This document shows positions 31,529 through 40,488 of a stretch of 64,000 bases of DNA, in pieces. The DNA is from Chengkuizengella sp. SCS-71B. Lineage in GTDB: Bacteria > Bacillota > Bacilli > Paenibacillales > KCTC-33759. The translations under genes were made by a program, and so were the position numbers. The first letter of the stretch is position 1, and each line of letters starts with the position of its first letter. The notes beneath the pieces were generated by a model, which was not told where the DNA came from, did not search any database, and was given only the letters and a program-made list of their open reading frames with translations. The stretch is taken from assembly GCF_040100845.1 (NCBI RefSeq), contig NZ_JAZHSH010000001.1:992001-1056000 (forward strand), written 5' to 3'.

Positions 31529-31590
31529 ATGAGATTTAGTTTCATATTAAACAGTATGAATAAATTTTTTGTAAATTAGGTGCTCATACA

Positions 31591-32727
31591 ATGATAATTA
31601 CATCAAAAATAGACCAAAATGAAAATAGATTGAACATAAAGGAAGATCCTTGGGATCCAATTCATTCATTAAAAAAACATGGGAAACATGTTCTTACGAG
31701 TATAGAATTAACCATCTCCAACCTATGTAATATGCGTTGTGAGCATTGTGCAGTAGGAAATTCACTAGCATTTACGGAAGAGAAGAAAATACCATTAAGT
31801 TTGATTTTGGAAAAATTAGATGAAGTAGAACATCTAAAGACAATTAGTATTACGGGGGGAGAGCCCTTTTATCAGTTTCAAACTGTAAAAGAATATATTT
31901 TACCTATACTAAAATATGCAAGAGAAAGAGGGGTTAAAACTCAAATTAATTCTAACCTCACACTAGATTTTGCACGATATGAGTTGATCGCTCCTTACTT
32001 AGATGTAATGCACATTTCCTTTAACTATGAAAACGTAGAAGATTTTTATCAAATTGGATTTGCTCGAGCTAATCGTCCCACTAGCATATTTGCAGCCGAA
32101 AAGTTGTATAAGCAAATGATCTATAACTCAATCGAGTTAAGTAAAGGTGGGTTATTTATCTCAGCAGAATCGATGCTTAATGCTCGAACACATGAAAAAA
32201 TAGTGACTATACATAAGCTTATAGATGAAATGGGTTGTGAGCGTCATGAGGTTCATCCAATGTATCCAAGTTCTTTTGCACAAAATTTACCTTTGTTATC
32301 CGTAAGTCAAATCAGAGAGGTGATACAAAGGTTACTTGAAGGCAGAAATAAAAATATCTGGATGTTGTTTGGAACTTTACCTTTTTATTTTTGCAGTGAT
32401 GATATCCATGATCATAAACTTTTAACAAGGTTACAAAATGAACAAAATGTTACTGTACGCAATGATCCTGATGGACGCAACCGTTTAAACATAGACTTAT
32501 TTAATGGTAATATACACGTTACAGATTTTTCTGATTTATCAGCAGTTGGAAATATAAAGGATCAAAAACTAGAGGAAGTATTTGAAAAATGGATGGAGCA
32601 TCCCATCAATCAAACTGTAAATTGTTTTTGCTCAGAAGTGAACTGTTGTGGTCCAAATTTATTAATTAAAGATGCTTATTACAAAAATATTGATTTCAAA
32701 AATAGAAAAGCAATTTTAAACGTATAA
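31591..32727 (+). CDS. yfkAB: Radical SAM protein, YfkA/YfkAB type
   Basis: 378 aa, ATG behind AGGTG. Residues ~40-50 hold CNMRCEHC, the CxxxCxxC-type cluster motif, followed by SITGGEPFY (SAM-binding GGE). The C-terminal part has CFCSEVNCCGPNLL, a second Cys group typical of this family, perhaps a further cluster. The YfkAB family is widespread in Bacillales; substrate unknown. ytvI follows after 15 nt and the two are probably cotranscribed. Confidence 0.8.
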   Translation: MIITSKIDQNENRLNIKEDPWDPIHSLKKHGKHVLTSIELTISNLCNMRCEHCAVGNSLAFTEEKKIPLSLILEKLDEVEHLKTISITGGEPFYQFQTVKEYILPILKYARERGVKTQINSNLTLDFARYELIAPYLDVMHISFNYENVEDFYQIGFARANRPTSIFAAEKLYKQMIYNSIELSKGGLFISAESMLNARTHEKIVTIHKLIDEMGCERHEVHPMYPSSFAQNLPLLSVSQIREVIQRLLEGRNKNIWMLFGTLPFYFCSDDIHDHKLLTRLQNEQNVTVRNDPDGRNRLNIDLFNGNIHVTDFSDLSAVGNIKDQKLEEVFEKWMEHPINQTVNCFCSEVNCCGPNLLIKDAYYKNIDFKNRKAILNV

Positions 32728-32742
32728 AAAGAAGGTGCAGTT

Positions 32743-33789
32743 ATGTCATTAAGAACAATACTAGTCATACTAATAGGTCTTGCATTTTTATATGCACTTT
32801 TTACAGTTGGCTTCCCGTTTTTATTAGCATTCTTGATTGCGATTTTCCTTGAACCATTGAATCAACTGCTAATGAAATATGCTCGATTTAATCGTTTAAC
32901 ATCGGCGATTACTACATCCACCTTATTTACATTATCATTATTAGGTGGAACCTATTTACTTGGGCAGAAAGTATATATCGAATTTATGCATTTTATCAAT
33001 AAAGTTTCTAATTTTATTACAGATGAAAAGTTTTATGATAATCTCAGAAATTATTTTGAAATGGAGATTATAACATTAATCCCTCCGGGTTTTGAAGATC
33101 AATATACAACATGGATTAATAAAAGCATTGATGTTTTGACGACCACATTACCAAAACTCATTACACAAATATCAACTATCGCTAGTAAATTTCCAAATTT
33201 ATTTTTTGACTTATTTATCGATTACATCGTGTTTTCAGTAGCAGTATATTTATTTAGTTTTAGTTTACCTATGATGAAAACTTCTTTTTTATCCATTTTT
33301 GATGAAAAGTGGAGAGGAAATGTAGATAATGTATTAATGAATTTACGAAGCTCGATCTTTGGGTTTATTCGAGCACAGGTTATTTTAAGTAGTTTAACTT
33401 ACATCGTTGCTCTAACTGGTTTATTAATTTTAGGTGTGGACTATGCATTAGTGATTGCGTTATTAATTATTATTGTTGATCTATTACCGATCTTAGGTAC
33501 AGGCTCATTTATTATGCCATGGGCAATTTATAATTTTATCATTGGCAATATTTTTGTTGGGGTAGGATTAGTTGTTTTATTCCTAGCAATAACAGTATTC
33601 AGACGTATTGTAGAGCCTAAAATTTTAGGTAAGTCTATCGGTATAGGTGCTTTATCTGCTTTAATCAGTTTATATATTGGTTTTCAATTGATGGGGCTTG
33701 TAGGTTTGTTCCTCGGTCCATTGGTTGTCATTTTATATCAAGCGATGCGTGATGAGGGATTAATAAAAATTAATATTAAGTTTGATTAA
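32743..33789 (+). CDS. ytvI: Sporulation integral membrane protein YtvI (AI-2E transporter family)
   Basis: 348 aa, ATG behind GAAGGTG. About eight hydrophobic helices; the family signature appears in the C-terminal half (VIALLIIIVDLLPILGTGSF and IGFQLMGLVGLFLGPLVVIL). The YtvI subgroup is expressed in the mother cell in B. subtilis, where it lies between pyk and citZ; here it is about 20 kb away from them. A terminator follows at 33834. Confidence 0.8.
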   Translation: MSLRTILVILIGLAFLYALFTVGFPFLLAFLIAIFLEPLNQLLMKYARFNRLTSAITTSTLFTLSLLGGTYLLGQKVYIEFMHFINKVSNFITDEKFYDNLRNYFEMEIITLIPPGFEDQYTTWINKSIDVLTTTLPKLITQISTIASKFPNLFFDLFIDYIVFSVAVYLFSFSLPMMKTSFLSIFDEKWRGNVDNVLMNLRSSIFGFIRAQVILSSLTYIVALTGLLILGVDYALVIALLIIIVDLLPILGTGSFIMPWAIYNFIIGNIFVGVGLVVLFLAITVFRRIVEPKILGKSIGIGALSALISLYIGFQLMGLVGLFLGPLVVILYQAMRDEGLIKINIKFD

Positions 33790-33833
33790 AAATAATAAAT
33801 CCATAATTACAAAAATAGTTAAAGTTCAATTCA

Positions 33834-33857
33834 AACGTCTCTGATGAAAATCAGGGG
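33834..33857 (+). terminator. Terminator of the yfkAB-ytvI unit
   Basis: AACGTCTCTGAT pairs with ATCAGGGGCGTT around a GAAA-type loop, then T. Confidence 0.85.
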
Positions 33858-33915
33858 CGTTTTTTCCTATCTGCGAGTTTTCTTATTTTTTGTATATTTT
33901 CTGGGGGAATGCCCA

Positions 33916-33944
33916 TACCTTTTATAGGCGAATATCATATGATG
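33916..33944 (+). promoter_or_regulatory. Mother-cell (sigma-E/K-type) promoter of cotJABC
   Basis: TACC lies 16 nt before CATATGATG. In B. subtilis the cotJ operon is sigma-E dependent. Confidence 0.5.
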
Positions 33945-33975
33945 TATGGTAAATAAATGTGAAGGAGGAGTAAAG

Positions 33976-34236
33976 TTGTATACACAAACAAAAAGGTATT
34001 ACCCATATATTAGTCCATTTGATCCATGTCCACCTATCAGAGTAAAAACTTATTCAACCCCCCCTGAATTATATGTAGGATTCCAGGGGATGAATCTGCC
34101 ACAATACAATCCTTCTGAGGCTTTAAACCGTGGTACTTTGTGGCCTGTTTTTTATAGTCCATATCCAGATATAATAAGTGGTAATATAAATAAGTTTGGA
34201 GAGAATCAGAAGATAAATAATCAATCTGTTGAATGA
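33976..34236 (+). CDS. cotJA: Spore coat-associated protein CotJA
   Basis: About 86 aa from TTG at 33976, with GGAGGAG 5-7 nt upstream; the frame is open back to an ATG at 33946 that has no ribosome site. YPYISPFDPCPPIRVKTYS followed by PPELYVGFQG is the CotJA signature. The protein is part of an inner spore coat unit with CotJB and CotJC. First gene of a three-gene operon. Confidence 0.85.
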   Translation: MYTQTKRYYPYISPFDPCPPIRVKTYSTPPELYVGFQGMNLPQYNPSEALNRGTLWPVFYSPYPDIISGNINKFGENQKINNQSVE

Positions 34237-34251
34237 AAGGAGAGAGAGTAG

Positions 34252-34527
34252 TTGAAAGAAAATGAAAATTTAAAAATGGATGATCAATATTATAAATGCT
34301 TGAGGCGTTTACAAGAGATTGATTTTGTACTATTGGATCTCTCAATTTATTTAGATACACATCCATTTGATCAACAGGCTGTTGCACAGCTAAATCAATA
34401 TTCTCAAGAAAGACAAATACTTTATAAAGAATACGAAAAATGCTATGGTCCACTATATGAATTTGGACGTAGTTTTTCAAAATATCCTTGGGAATGGCCA
34501 AAAACTCCTTGGCCTTGGCAAGTTTAG
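34252..34527 (+). CDS. cotJB: Spore coat protein CotJB
   Basis: 91 aa, TTG start 10 nt after GGAGAGAG. The pattern LRRLQEIDFVLLDLSIYLDT, then YGPLYEFG, then a Trp/Pro-rich end (WEWPKTPWPW) is typical. It acts with CotJA and CotJC in the coat. Confidence 0.9.
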   Translation: MKENENLKMDDQYYKCLRRLQEIDFVLLDLSIYLDTHPFDQQAVAQLNQYSQERQILYKEYEKCYGPLYEFGRSFSKYPWEWPKTPWPWQV

Positions 34528-34578
34528 AGAAATGTTTATTTTAGTTTTGAATTATAGGTAGATTTAGGAGGATATATT

Positions 34579-35148
34579 ATGTGGGTTTATGAAAAAAAAT
34601 TGCAGTATCCTGTACGTGTAAGTAAGTGTGATCCAAGAATGGCAAAATACTTATACGAGGCTTATGGCGGTGCTGATGGGGAATTGGCAGCAGCTTTACG
34701 TTATTTGAACCAGAGATACTCCATTCCTGATAAAGTGATTGGTTTATTAACAGATATTGGAACTGAAGAGTTTGCACACCTAGAGATGATTGCAACCATG
34801 ATTTATAAGTTGACAAAAGATTGCACGCCACAGCAGTTAGAGGCTGCGGGATTAGGTTCTCATTATGTAGCACATGATAATGCACTATTTTATAAAGATG
34901 CTTCAGGTAATTCTTTTACAGCATCATACATTCAAGCGAAAGGAGATCCCATTGCAGATTTATATGAAGATATAGCTGCTGAAGAAAAAGCAAGAGCGAC
35001 TTATCAATGGTTAATAGATTTAACAGATGATGTAGATTTACAAGACAGTTTAAAATTTTTAAGAGAAAGAGAAGTTATTCATTCCCAGCGTTTTCGTGAA
35101 GCTGTAGATATTTTAAAATTTGAAAGTGATAGGAAGCAAATATTTTGA
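34579..35148 (+). CDS. cotJC: Manganese catalase-like spore coat protein CotJC
   Basis: 189 aa, ATG behind TAGGAGG. It begins MWVYEKKLQYPVRVSK and has a ferritin-like four-helix core with metal ligands in TEEFAHLEMIATMIYKL (E..H) and AAEEKARATYQWL (E). The length equals that of the family. Probably decomposes peroxide in the spore coat. Last gene of cotJABC; terminator at 35161. Confidence 0.95.
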   Translation: MWVYEKKLQYPVRVSKCDPRMAKYLYEAYGGADGELAAALRYLNQRYSIPDKVIGLLTDIGTEEFAHLEMIATMIYKLTKDCTPQQLEAAGLGSHYVAHDNALFYKDASGNSFTASYIQAKGDPIADLYEDIAAEEKARATYQWLIDLTDDVDLQDSLKFLREREVIHSQRFREAVDILKFESDRKQIF

Positions 35149-35160
35149 ACACGTATAATA

Positions 35161-35200
35161 ATTCCCACTGGCATTAATAAGCTGGCTGGGAGTTTTTTTT
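35161..35200 (+). terminator. Terminator of cotJABC
   Basis: TTCCCACTGGC pairs with GCTGGCTGGGAG (one bulge), then a T run. Confidence 0.8.
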
Positions 35201-35314
35201 ATCAATTTTTCACATTTTTTATAGAATAATCGTTATGATATAAGTATAAAAATCATCAAGTTCAATACACAATTTACCGTAGTGTTATATTCTAGCAAGA
35301 AAGGGGTAATCAAA

Positions 35315-36196
35315 TTGATAAACAAAGATCAGATCGTAGCAACTTTTTCAATAGTTGGTTTTGATCCAAAAACAAAGGAACTTGGCATTGCTGTTCAATC
35401 AAAGTTTCTGGGTGTGGGAGCGGTGGTACCATGGGCTAAAGCAGGTGTGGGGGCAGTAGCAACACAGTCCTTTGCAAATACATCTTATGGACCTAATGGT
35501 TTGGAGCTGATGGCTAATGGAAAAAGTGCACAAGAAACGATGGATTTATTAGTAGAAAAGGACGATGAGAAACGTTCTAGACAAGCAGGAATTGTTGATG
35601 CAAATGGGAATTCAGCTACTTTTACAGGAAGTGATTGTTATAACTGGGCGGGAGGGATCGCTGGTCCAAATTTTGCAGCACAAGGAAATATCCTTGTTAG
35701 TGAAAAAACAGTTGAAATGATGGCGGAAACATTTAACAACAGTGAAGGGGAACTTTCTGTACGACTGTTATCTGCTTTAGATGCAGGACAAAGTGCTGGG
35801 GGGGATAGTCGAGGAAAACAGTCGGCTGCATTATTAATTGTGAAGGAACAAGGTGGTTATGGAGGTTTTAATGACAGGTATATTGATTTACGTGTAGATG
35901 ATCATCCAGAGCCTATAAAAGAATTAATCCGTTTACACAAGTTACAACAACTATATTTCTCAAAAACTAAATCTAATCATATTTTAGGGATAAAAGGAGA
36001 GATAAGAGTACAATTAATTTCTATATTATCCCAAATGGGTTATCTATCTACAACAGATGTGAGCGATGAACAGTTAAATCGTGCTTTAAAAACCTTTATA
36101 CATACTGAAAATTTTGAGGAACGTGACTTAGGTGTTGGAAGAATAGATAAGGAAGTTTTGGAGTTTATGAAAGGAATAGTAAAGAATAGACATTAA
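35315..36196 (+). CDS. DUF1028 family protein
   Basis: About 293 aa from TTG at 35315 (AAGGGG ~9 nt upstream); an ATG-like start at 35282 lies before the ribosome site. VATFSIVGFDPKTKELGIAV at the N-terminus, GAVATQSFANTSYGPNGLEL, then DARNG-like GGDSRGKQSAALLIV are characteristic of DUF1028, an Ntn-hydrolase-like fold with unknown substrate. The extra C-terminal ~80 residues resemble a peptidoglycan-binding-like helical appendage seen in some members. Confidence 0.75.
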   Translation: MINKDQIVATFSIVGFDPKTKELGIAVQSKFLGVGAVVPWAKAGVGAVATQSFANTSYGPNGLELMANGKSAQETMDLLVEKDDEKRSRQAGIVDANGNSATFTGSDCYNWAGGIAGPNFAAQGNILVSEKTVEMMAETFNNSEGELSVRLLSALDAGQSAGGDSRGKQSAALLIVKEQGGYGGFNDRYIDLRVDDHPEPIKELIRLHKLQQLYFSKTKSNHILGIKGEIRVQLISILSQMGYLSTTDVSDEQLNRALKTFIHTENFEERDLGVGRIDKEVLEFMKGIVKNRH

Positions 36197-36323
36197 ATTT
36201 GTTAATATAACAATATTTGATGAAAATAGTAGAAACATATGTTTAACCACTTGAATATCTAAAAAACTAAAATGTTACTAAACCTATGATCGCACGTATT
36301 CAAACCTTCTCTACCAATTAAAT

Positions 36324-36357
36324 AAGCCAGTAGATCTTCTCGAGGATCTATTGGCTT
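36324..36357. terminator. Bidirectional terminator between DUF1028 and arsR-like genes
   Basis: AAGCCAGTAGATC pairs with GATCTATTGGCTT (13 bp), loop 8 nt. Confidence 0.75.
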
Positions 36358-36391
36358 GTTCAGTATAAAAAATGAACATTTAAATTTAGTA

Positions 36392-36724
36392 TTATTTAGA
36401 GTTCTTCTCAGGCTTCAATATACAACATAATTCTTCTGACAAAATGTGATTTACTTCTTTCATGTTGATGTTATAGTAACTCCATGTACCCTTTGTTTCT
36501 TTTATAATAATATCAGCATCTAAAAGAATCTTTAAATGATATGATAATTTTGATTGAGGCATCCCAATAATTGGAATCAGATCGCATACACACGTTGAAC
36601 CTTGTTTCGTAAGAATATTCATGATTTGTAGTCTTTTTTTGTCTGCTAATGCTTTAAATTTTTTCTCATATTTTTCAAAAGACTTATCTAGTTCATTTTC
36701 TATTACAGGAATTTCTTTTAACAT
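36392..36724 (-). CDS. ArsR-family metal-responsive regulator
   Basis: 110 aa, ATG behind AAGAGGTG. A winged helix with KALADKKRLQIMNILTKQG, STCVCDLIPIIGMPQSKLSY (helix-turn-helix, with the CVC metal-binding motif of arsenic sensors) and LLDADIIIKETKGTWSYY. A second Cys pair (ELCCILK) lies at the C-terminus. It normally represses an efflux or reductase gene, but none lies beside it; it is 85 nt from the ATP-grasp gene at 36809, which is co-directional but unlikely to be its target. Confidence 0.85.
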   Translation of the reverse strand: MLKEIPVIENELDKSFEKYEKKFKALADKKRLQIMNILTKQGSTCVCDLIPIIGMPQSKLSYHLKILLDADIIIKETKGTWSYYNINMKEVNHILSEELCCILKPEKNSK

Positions 36725-36808
36725 GTTGATTCACCTCTTAAATCAATTATACTTGATGAATTGGAAAATAGAAAGGGAACATAGTTATGGCTATAAATAT
36801 TTAAAAAA

Positions 36809-37933
36809 TCATTTTCGTTTTCGAATTGCTCCAATAGGTGAATTTCCATTTTTGTATAACCAAAGAGCGTATTCCAGTGGTCTAACAACAGCTTTAATGT
36901 AAGTTTCCTCCTCATCTATTTTTAAAAAAACCTTTCTTGCAGGTTTGGGGTTTACTTCCAAAAGCCATATTTTACCTGAACGATCAACAGCAATATCTAA
37001 AGCAAGTTCACATAGTTCATAGTTTTGGGATTCTAACTCTGTTACAACTGCATAACTCAATTGTTCCATATTTTGTTTGATGGATTTGATTTGATGTTCT
37101 TTAAACCAAGATTTTAATAAACGGTCAGCAGGAACAGCATAGCCTCCACCATGAAGATTTGAAGTGACACTTCCTTTAGCTCCTATTCTTCCAGCACAAC
37201 CAGTAACAACCCATTCACCTATGTTGTTTTTTTGAATTAATAACCGATAATCATGTACACTACCACTATCTAATTTGATATCAATACCTTGTTGTGCCAT
37301 GTATTGTTTTTTTGCATTTAAGTTTTTACATAATCCAAGAAGTTGAGATTTATTTACAAGTTGTTTAGGAATGATTTTACGATTATGTTTTCTTCCTTGA
37401 ATTAAATATTTTTGGTCTTTTGTTTTTTGTATTTTGAGAATTCCCGCTCCTCCTGTACCATTGATCGGTTTAAAAAAAGTTTCTTTTGAACGATTTGTAA
37501 ATTGCAATAAATCGTCGAGTTTCGTTATTAATTTACTGTTAGGTAAAAATTCCTTTACGGAATTATTTTCAGATAATTTCTCGTGCACAATCCATTTGTT
37601 GGATAATGGGCGATTTAAATATATAATGCGGGGATTTTTTTCTCTAAATCTTTTAAGTTGTTTAAAACGGGATGTGGCTTGATATCTGCATCTATCAAAA
37701 ATAATATTGGGGAAATCAGTCCACTTTCTAATCCATTTTGATTTTGTTTTATTATAAAAGTAGGCATAAATCCTTTTGTTTTTCTCATCTACATTTTCAG
37801 GTGAAAAGAGAAATATTTTCATTCCCATTTTTTCACCTTGTATCATGAGATTTTTTAAATAACTTCTTTCATCAAATTGTTTTTTAGAATTTATATATAA
37901 AGCCATAACACCTAGGGCGGGTTTTGTTGTCAA
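36809..37933 (-). CDS. YheC/YheD-family ATP-grasp protein, spore coat associated (array member 5)
   Basis: 374 aa, TTG start overlapping the preceding gene by 4 nt, with GAGGAGGGAG inside it. N-terminal domain: PALGVMALYINSKKQFDERS. ATP-grasp core: KPINGTGGAGILKIQKTKD (glycine loop), AQQGIDIKLDSGSVHDYRLL, and WLLEVNPKPARKVFLK (metal-binding E and N). C-terminal end of a five-gene operon. Family members localise to the forespore in B. subtilis; substrate unknown. Confidence 0.85.
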   Translation of the reverse strand: MTTKPALGVMALYINSKKQFDERSYLKNLMIQGEKMGMKIFLFSPENVDEKNKRIYAYFYNKTKSKWIRKWTDFPNIIFDRCRYQATSRFKQLKRFREKNPRIIYLNRPLSNKWIVHEKLSENNSVKEFLPNSKLITKLDDLLQFTNRSKETFFKPINGTGGAGILKIQKTKDQKYLIQGRKHNRKIIPKQLVNKSQLLGLCKNLNAKKQYMAQQGIDIKLDSGSVHDYRLLIQKNNIGEWVVTGCAGRIGAKGSVTSNLHGGGYAVPADRLLKSWFKEHQIKSIKQNMEQLSYAVVTELESQNYELCELALDIAVDRSGKIWLLEVNPKPARKVFLKIDEEETYIKAVVRPLEYALWLYKNGNSPIGAIRKRK

Positions 37934-39108
37934 TTTTTCTCCCTCCTCTTTAGAATATGTGTTCTTTTTTGAGTGTTCATTAAAAACTGACTGTATTTTA
38001 TTATATTCGTAAGAGATTGGTTTCGAATATGGGGTTCATCAAACTTCATCGGTCTTGAATTCGCCTCAAAAAACCATATCTTTCCTTTTTCATCTATACC
38101 TAAATCCATCGACATCTCACCTAATGGATAAGTGGATTCACGTTCAATTTGATTACAAATTTTAATAGTCACTTTTCTCACATTTTCCAATAATTGATCT
38201 GCTTTTTCCTTTCCAAAGTATGAAGTTAACAGTATACTTGGCTCATCAATTTTCCCGCCTCTTGGCACATGTGTTGTGATGCTCTTCGCACCTGCAACTC
38301 TGGCGCCAATACCAGTTATATTCCATAATCCACTCCCATCTTTTTGAATAAGTACACGTAAATCAAAAGGGTTATCATAATTTTTTACTAGTTGAATACC
38401 TTGCTGAATAATATATTTTCCAGGTCCTGTATTTTTTTTGATCGTTTTATGCAAAGCTTGGATTGTTTTAAATTGATAGGTACCGATTGATTTCTTTCTT
38501 TGAATTTTCAATTCATACGGTAGTTCTCCTTCATCTTTCATAGCTCTTACCCTCATAATACCGCTTCCAGCCTTGCCTTTTATAGGTTTAACATATAACG
38601 TGTCAAATTGTTTTAACAAAGTATTCGTTTCTTTCCACCCCTTTAGTCTTTGTGTAATAGGAACATAGATTTTTGTTTTATTAGATTTTTTTAACCACTG
38701 AAATAAACTCCATTTGTTAAAAAAAAACGGATTAAATAAATGAATATTTTGATTTTTCAAACACTTGAGAATTAAACGTTTTGTTGATGGAAGAGCCTCA
38801 TACTTGCGATAAGAAATTCGATTATATAAAACTTTAGGTAAAGGGATTTTTATTCTTCTCCATTGGTTATAGGTAGGATCAAAATGATAACCAAATATTT
38901 GCTGTTGATTTAACCTTAAATCTTCTGTAGTAACGACATATACATTTTGATTGTTTTGCTGGCCTTTGGTTATGATATCAATAAAATTTTCTTTATTTCC
39001 GAGGAAATCATTTTTTTTATTAGCTAAAGTTAAAATACCAATGATAGGTGCTGCTTCTACTACTTTGCTTTTCACTTTTTTGGTTGTTTTTCTTTTTGCT
39101 TCTTTCAT
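37930..39108 (-). CDS. YheC/YheD-family ATP-grasp protein (array member 4)
   Basis: 392 aa, ATG; 2 nt separate it from the preceding gene. A basic N-terminus (KRKTTKKVKSKVVEA) precedes the domain PIIGILTLANKKNDFLGN. ATP-grasp: KPIKGKAGSGIMRVRAMKD, IQQGIQLVKNYDNPFDLRVL, and IWFFEANSRPMKFDEP. The N-terminal Lys/Arg-rich extension is not present in the other members. ATG overlaps the ribosome site of the next gene. Confidence 0.85.
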   Translation of the reverse strand: MKEAKRKTTKKVKSKVVEAAPIIGILTLANKKNDFLGNKENFIDIITKGQQNNQNVYVVTTEDLRLNQQQIFGYHFDPTYNQWRRIKIPLPKVLYNRISYRKYEALPSTKRLILKCLKNQNIHLFNPFFFNKWSLFQWLKKSNKTKIYVPITQRLKGWKETNTLLKQFDTLYVKPIKGKAGSGIMRVRAMKDEGELPYELKIQRKKSIGTYQFKTIQALHKTIKKNTGPGKYIIQQGIQLVKNYDNPFDLRVLIQKDGSGLWNITGIGARVAGAKSITTHVPRGGKIDEPSILLTSYFGKEKADQLLENVRKVTIKICNQIERESTYPLGEMSMDLGIDEKGKIWFFEANSRPMKFDEPHIRNQSLTNIIKYSQFLMNTQKRTHILKRREKN

Positions 39109-39110
39109 CT

Positions 39111-40484
39111 TTATAAATTCCTTCCTGTAGTTCGCTGTTTGCTTAAATAAACACAGTAATCAAAAATATATTTAAGTTGATTTGAACTACGTGCTTTTAA
39201 TGAAGGGTGTTTAAAAATAGAACGACCAGGGATAGAATTGGCTTCAAACATCCAAACTCTACCATCTTTATCAATTCCAATATCAAATCCAAGCTCACCA
39301 ACTAAATGTGGATGTTTACGTTCAATCGTGTTTGCTAAACGAGTGGTTACACGTTTTGCCTCTTCGTAAATTTCACTGCTGCGAGAGCCTTTAAATACTT
39401 GTTTAAGTGTATCTAATGTTTCCATGACTTGCCCACCTGATTTAACATGAGTCGTCACACTTCCCCGCCCTGCTTTTTTTGCAGCAATTCCAGCAACAGC
39501 CCAATCATTATTTCCATCTTTGTTAAGATGAAATCGAAAATCTATGGGGCGATTATCAATTTCAATTAATCGAATCCCTTGTTGCAATATATAATCTTTA
39601 AAGCTTTTTCTTTTAAAAAATTTCATTAGACTTGAAAAACTTGAAAATCGTAACAATTGATTTTTTTTGTTTTTTCTAAACCTTACAAAATATCCATTGT
39701 TAGGATGGTAAGTGATTCTGAATATACCAATACCCAAACTTCCTTTTGTTGGTTTTAAGTATATAAATCGATGTCTATCCAGCATGTCTTTAATATCTTG
39801 AGAAGAAGGGTTGATCGTTGTTTCTGGAACATGCTGCTGACCCTCAACCGTATCTTGTAATAAGTGATATATATCCCATTTATCAAAGAAATCATAGTTG
39901 AATATAGGGATATTATGCTGTTTGAAACGATCTCTCAAAGTTTGCATAGATTGTGATTTCTGCACCACTCGACTAGTTAATCGATTATAAACTACATCAG
40001 GTAGAGGAACAGTTTTCTTTTTCCATCGATTATTGGAGTCGATAAAAAACGCTGTGACTGTTTCATCCCTCCAATTGACGTCTGCAAGTGTAAATGCAAA
40101 ATAAAATGCTTGTTTAGACCCTATTTTTAAGTATTTTTTTGCAGCATAGGATCTATCACCAAATGGCATTTGCATTGTGCGGTTAGGAGCATGACATAAA
40201 ATTCCGATTAATGGTCCAAGTTTAATTTCATCTTGTTTATTTTGGATAATGTAGCTCTGTCCTTTTCTCGGTAATTGAATTGCATTTCGAACGGAGTTAG
40301 GAATATATAAATGCTTTCCTCTTCTTTTTATTCTTTTAATATGAATGTTTACTTTTTTTTCACCTAATCTTAATTTTATGGGCCGGTTTCTGTCTAACCT
40401 TAAACTATGCATCAAAGCATTAGACACATAAATGGTATTATCTTTTTTATCTGTAAAATGAATCATACTTGTTGTCACACTCAT
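39111..40484 (-). CDS. YheC/YheD-family ATP-grasp protein, long form (array member 3)
   Basis: 457 aa, ATG behind TAGGAGGG. Residues ~1-95 are an extra domain (IYVSNALMHSLRLDRNRPIK, then RRGKHLYIPNSVRNAIQLP) that looks like a tandem SpoVT/barwin-like fold and resembles that of the other long member. The ATP-grasp core follows: KPTKGSLGIGIFRITYHP, LQQGIRLIEIDNRPIDFRFH and VWMFEANSIPGRS. Spore coat association by family. Confidence 0.85.
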   Translation of the reverse strand: MSVTTSMIHFTDKKDNTIYVSNALMHSLRLDRNRPIKLRLGEKKVNIHIKRIKRRGKHLYIPNSVRNAIQLPRKGQSYIIQNKQDEIKLGPLIGILCHAPNRTMQMPFGDRSYAAKKYLKIGSKQAFYFAFTLADVNWRDETVTAFFIDSNNRWKKKTVPLPDVVYNRLTSRVVQKSQSMQTLRDRFKQHNIPIFNYDFFDKWDIYHLLQDTVEGQQHVPETTINPSSQDIKDMLDRHRFIYLKPTKGSLGIGIFRITYHPNNGYFVRFRKNKKNQLLRFSSFSSLMKFFKRKSFKDYILQQGIRLIEIDNRPIDFRFHLNKDGNNDWAVAGIAAKKAGRGSVTTHVKSGGQVMETLDTLKQVFKGSRSSEIYEEAKRVTTRLANTIERKHPHLVGELGFDIGIDKDGRVWMFEANSIPGRSIFKHPSLKARSSNQLKYIFDYCVYLSKQRTTGRNL

Positions 40485-40488
40485 TAAG

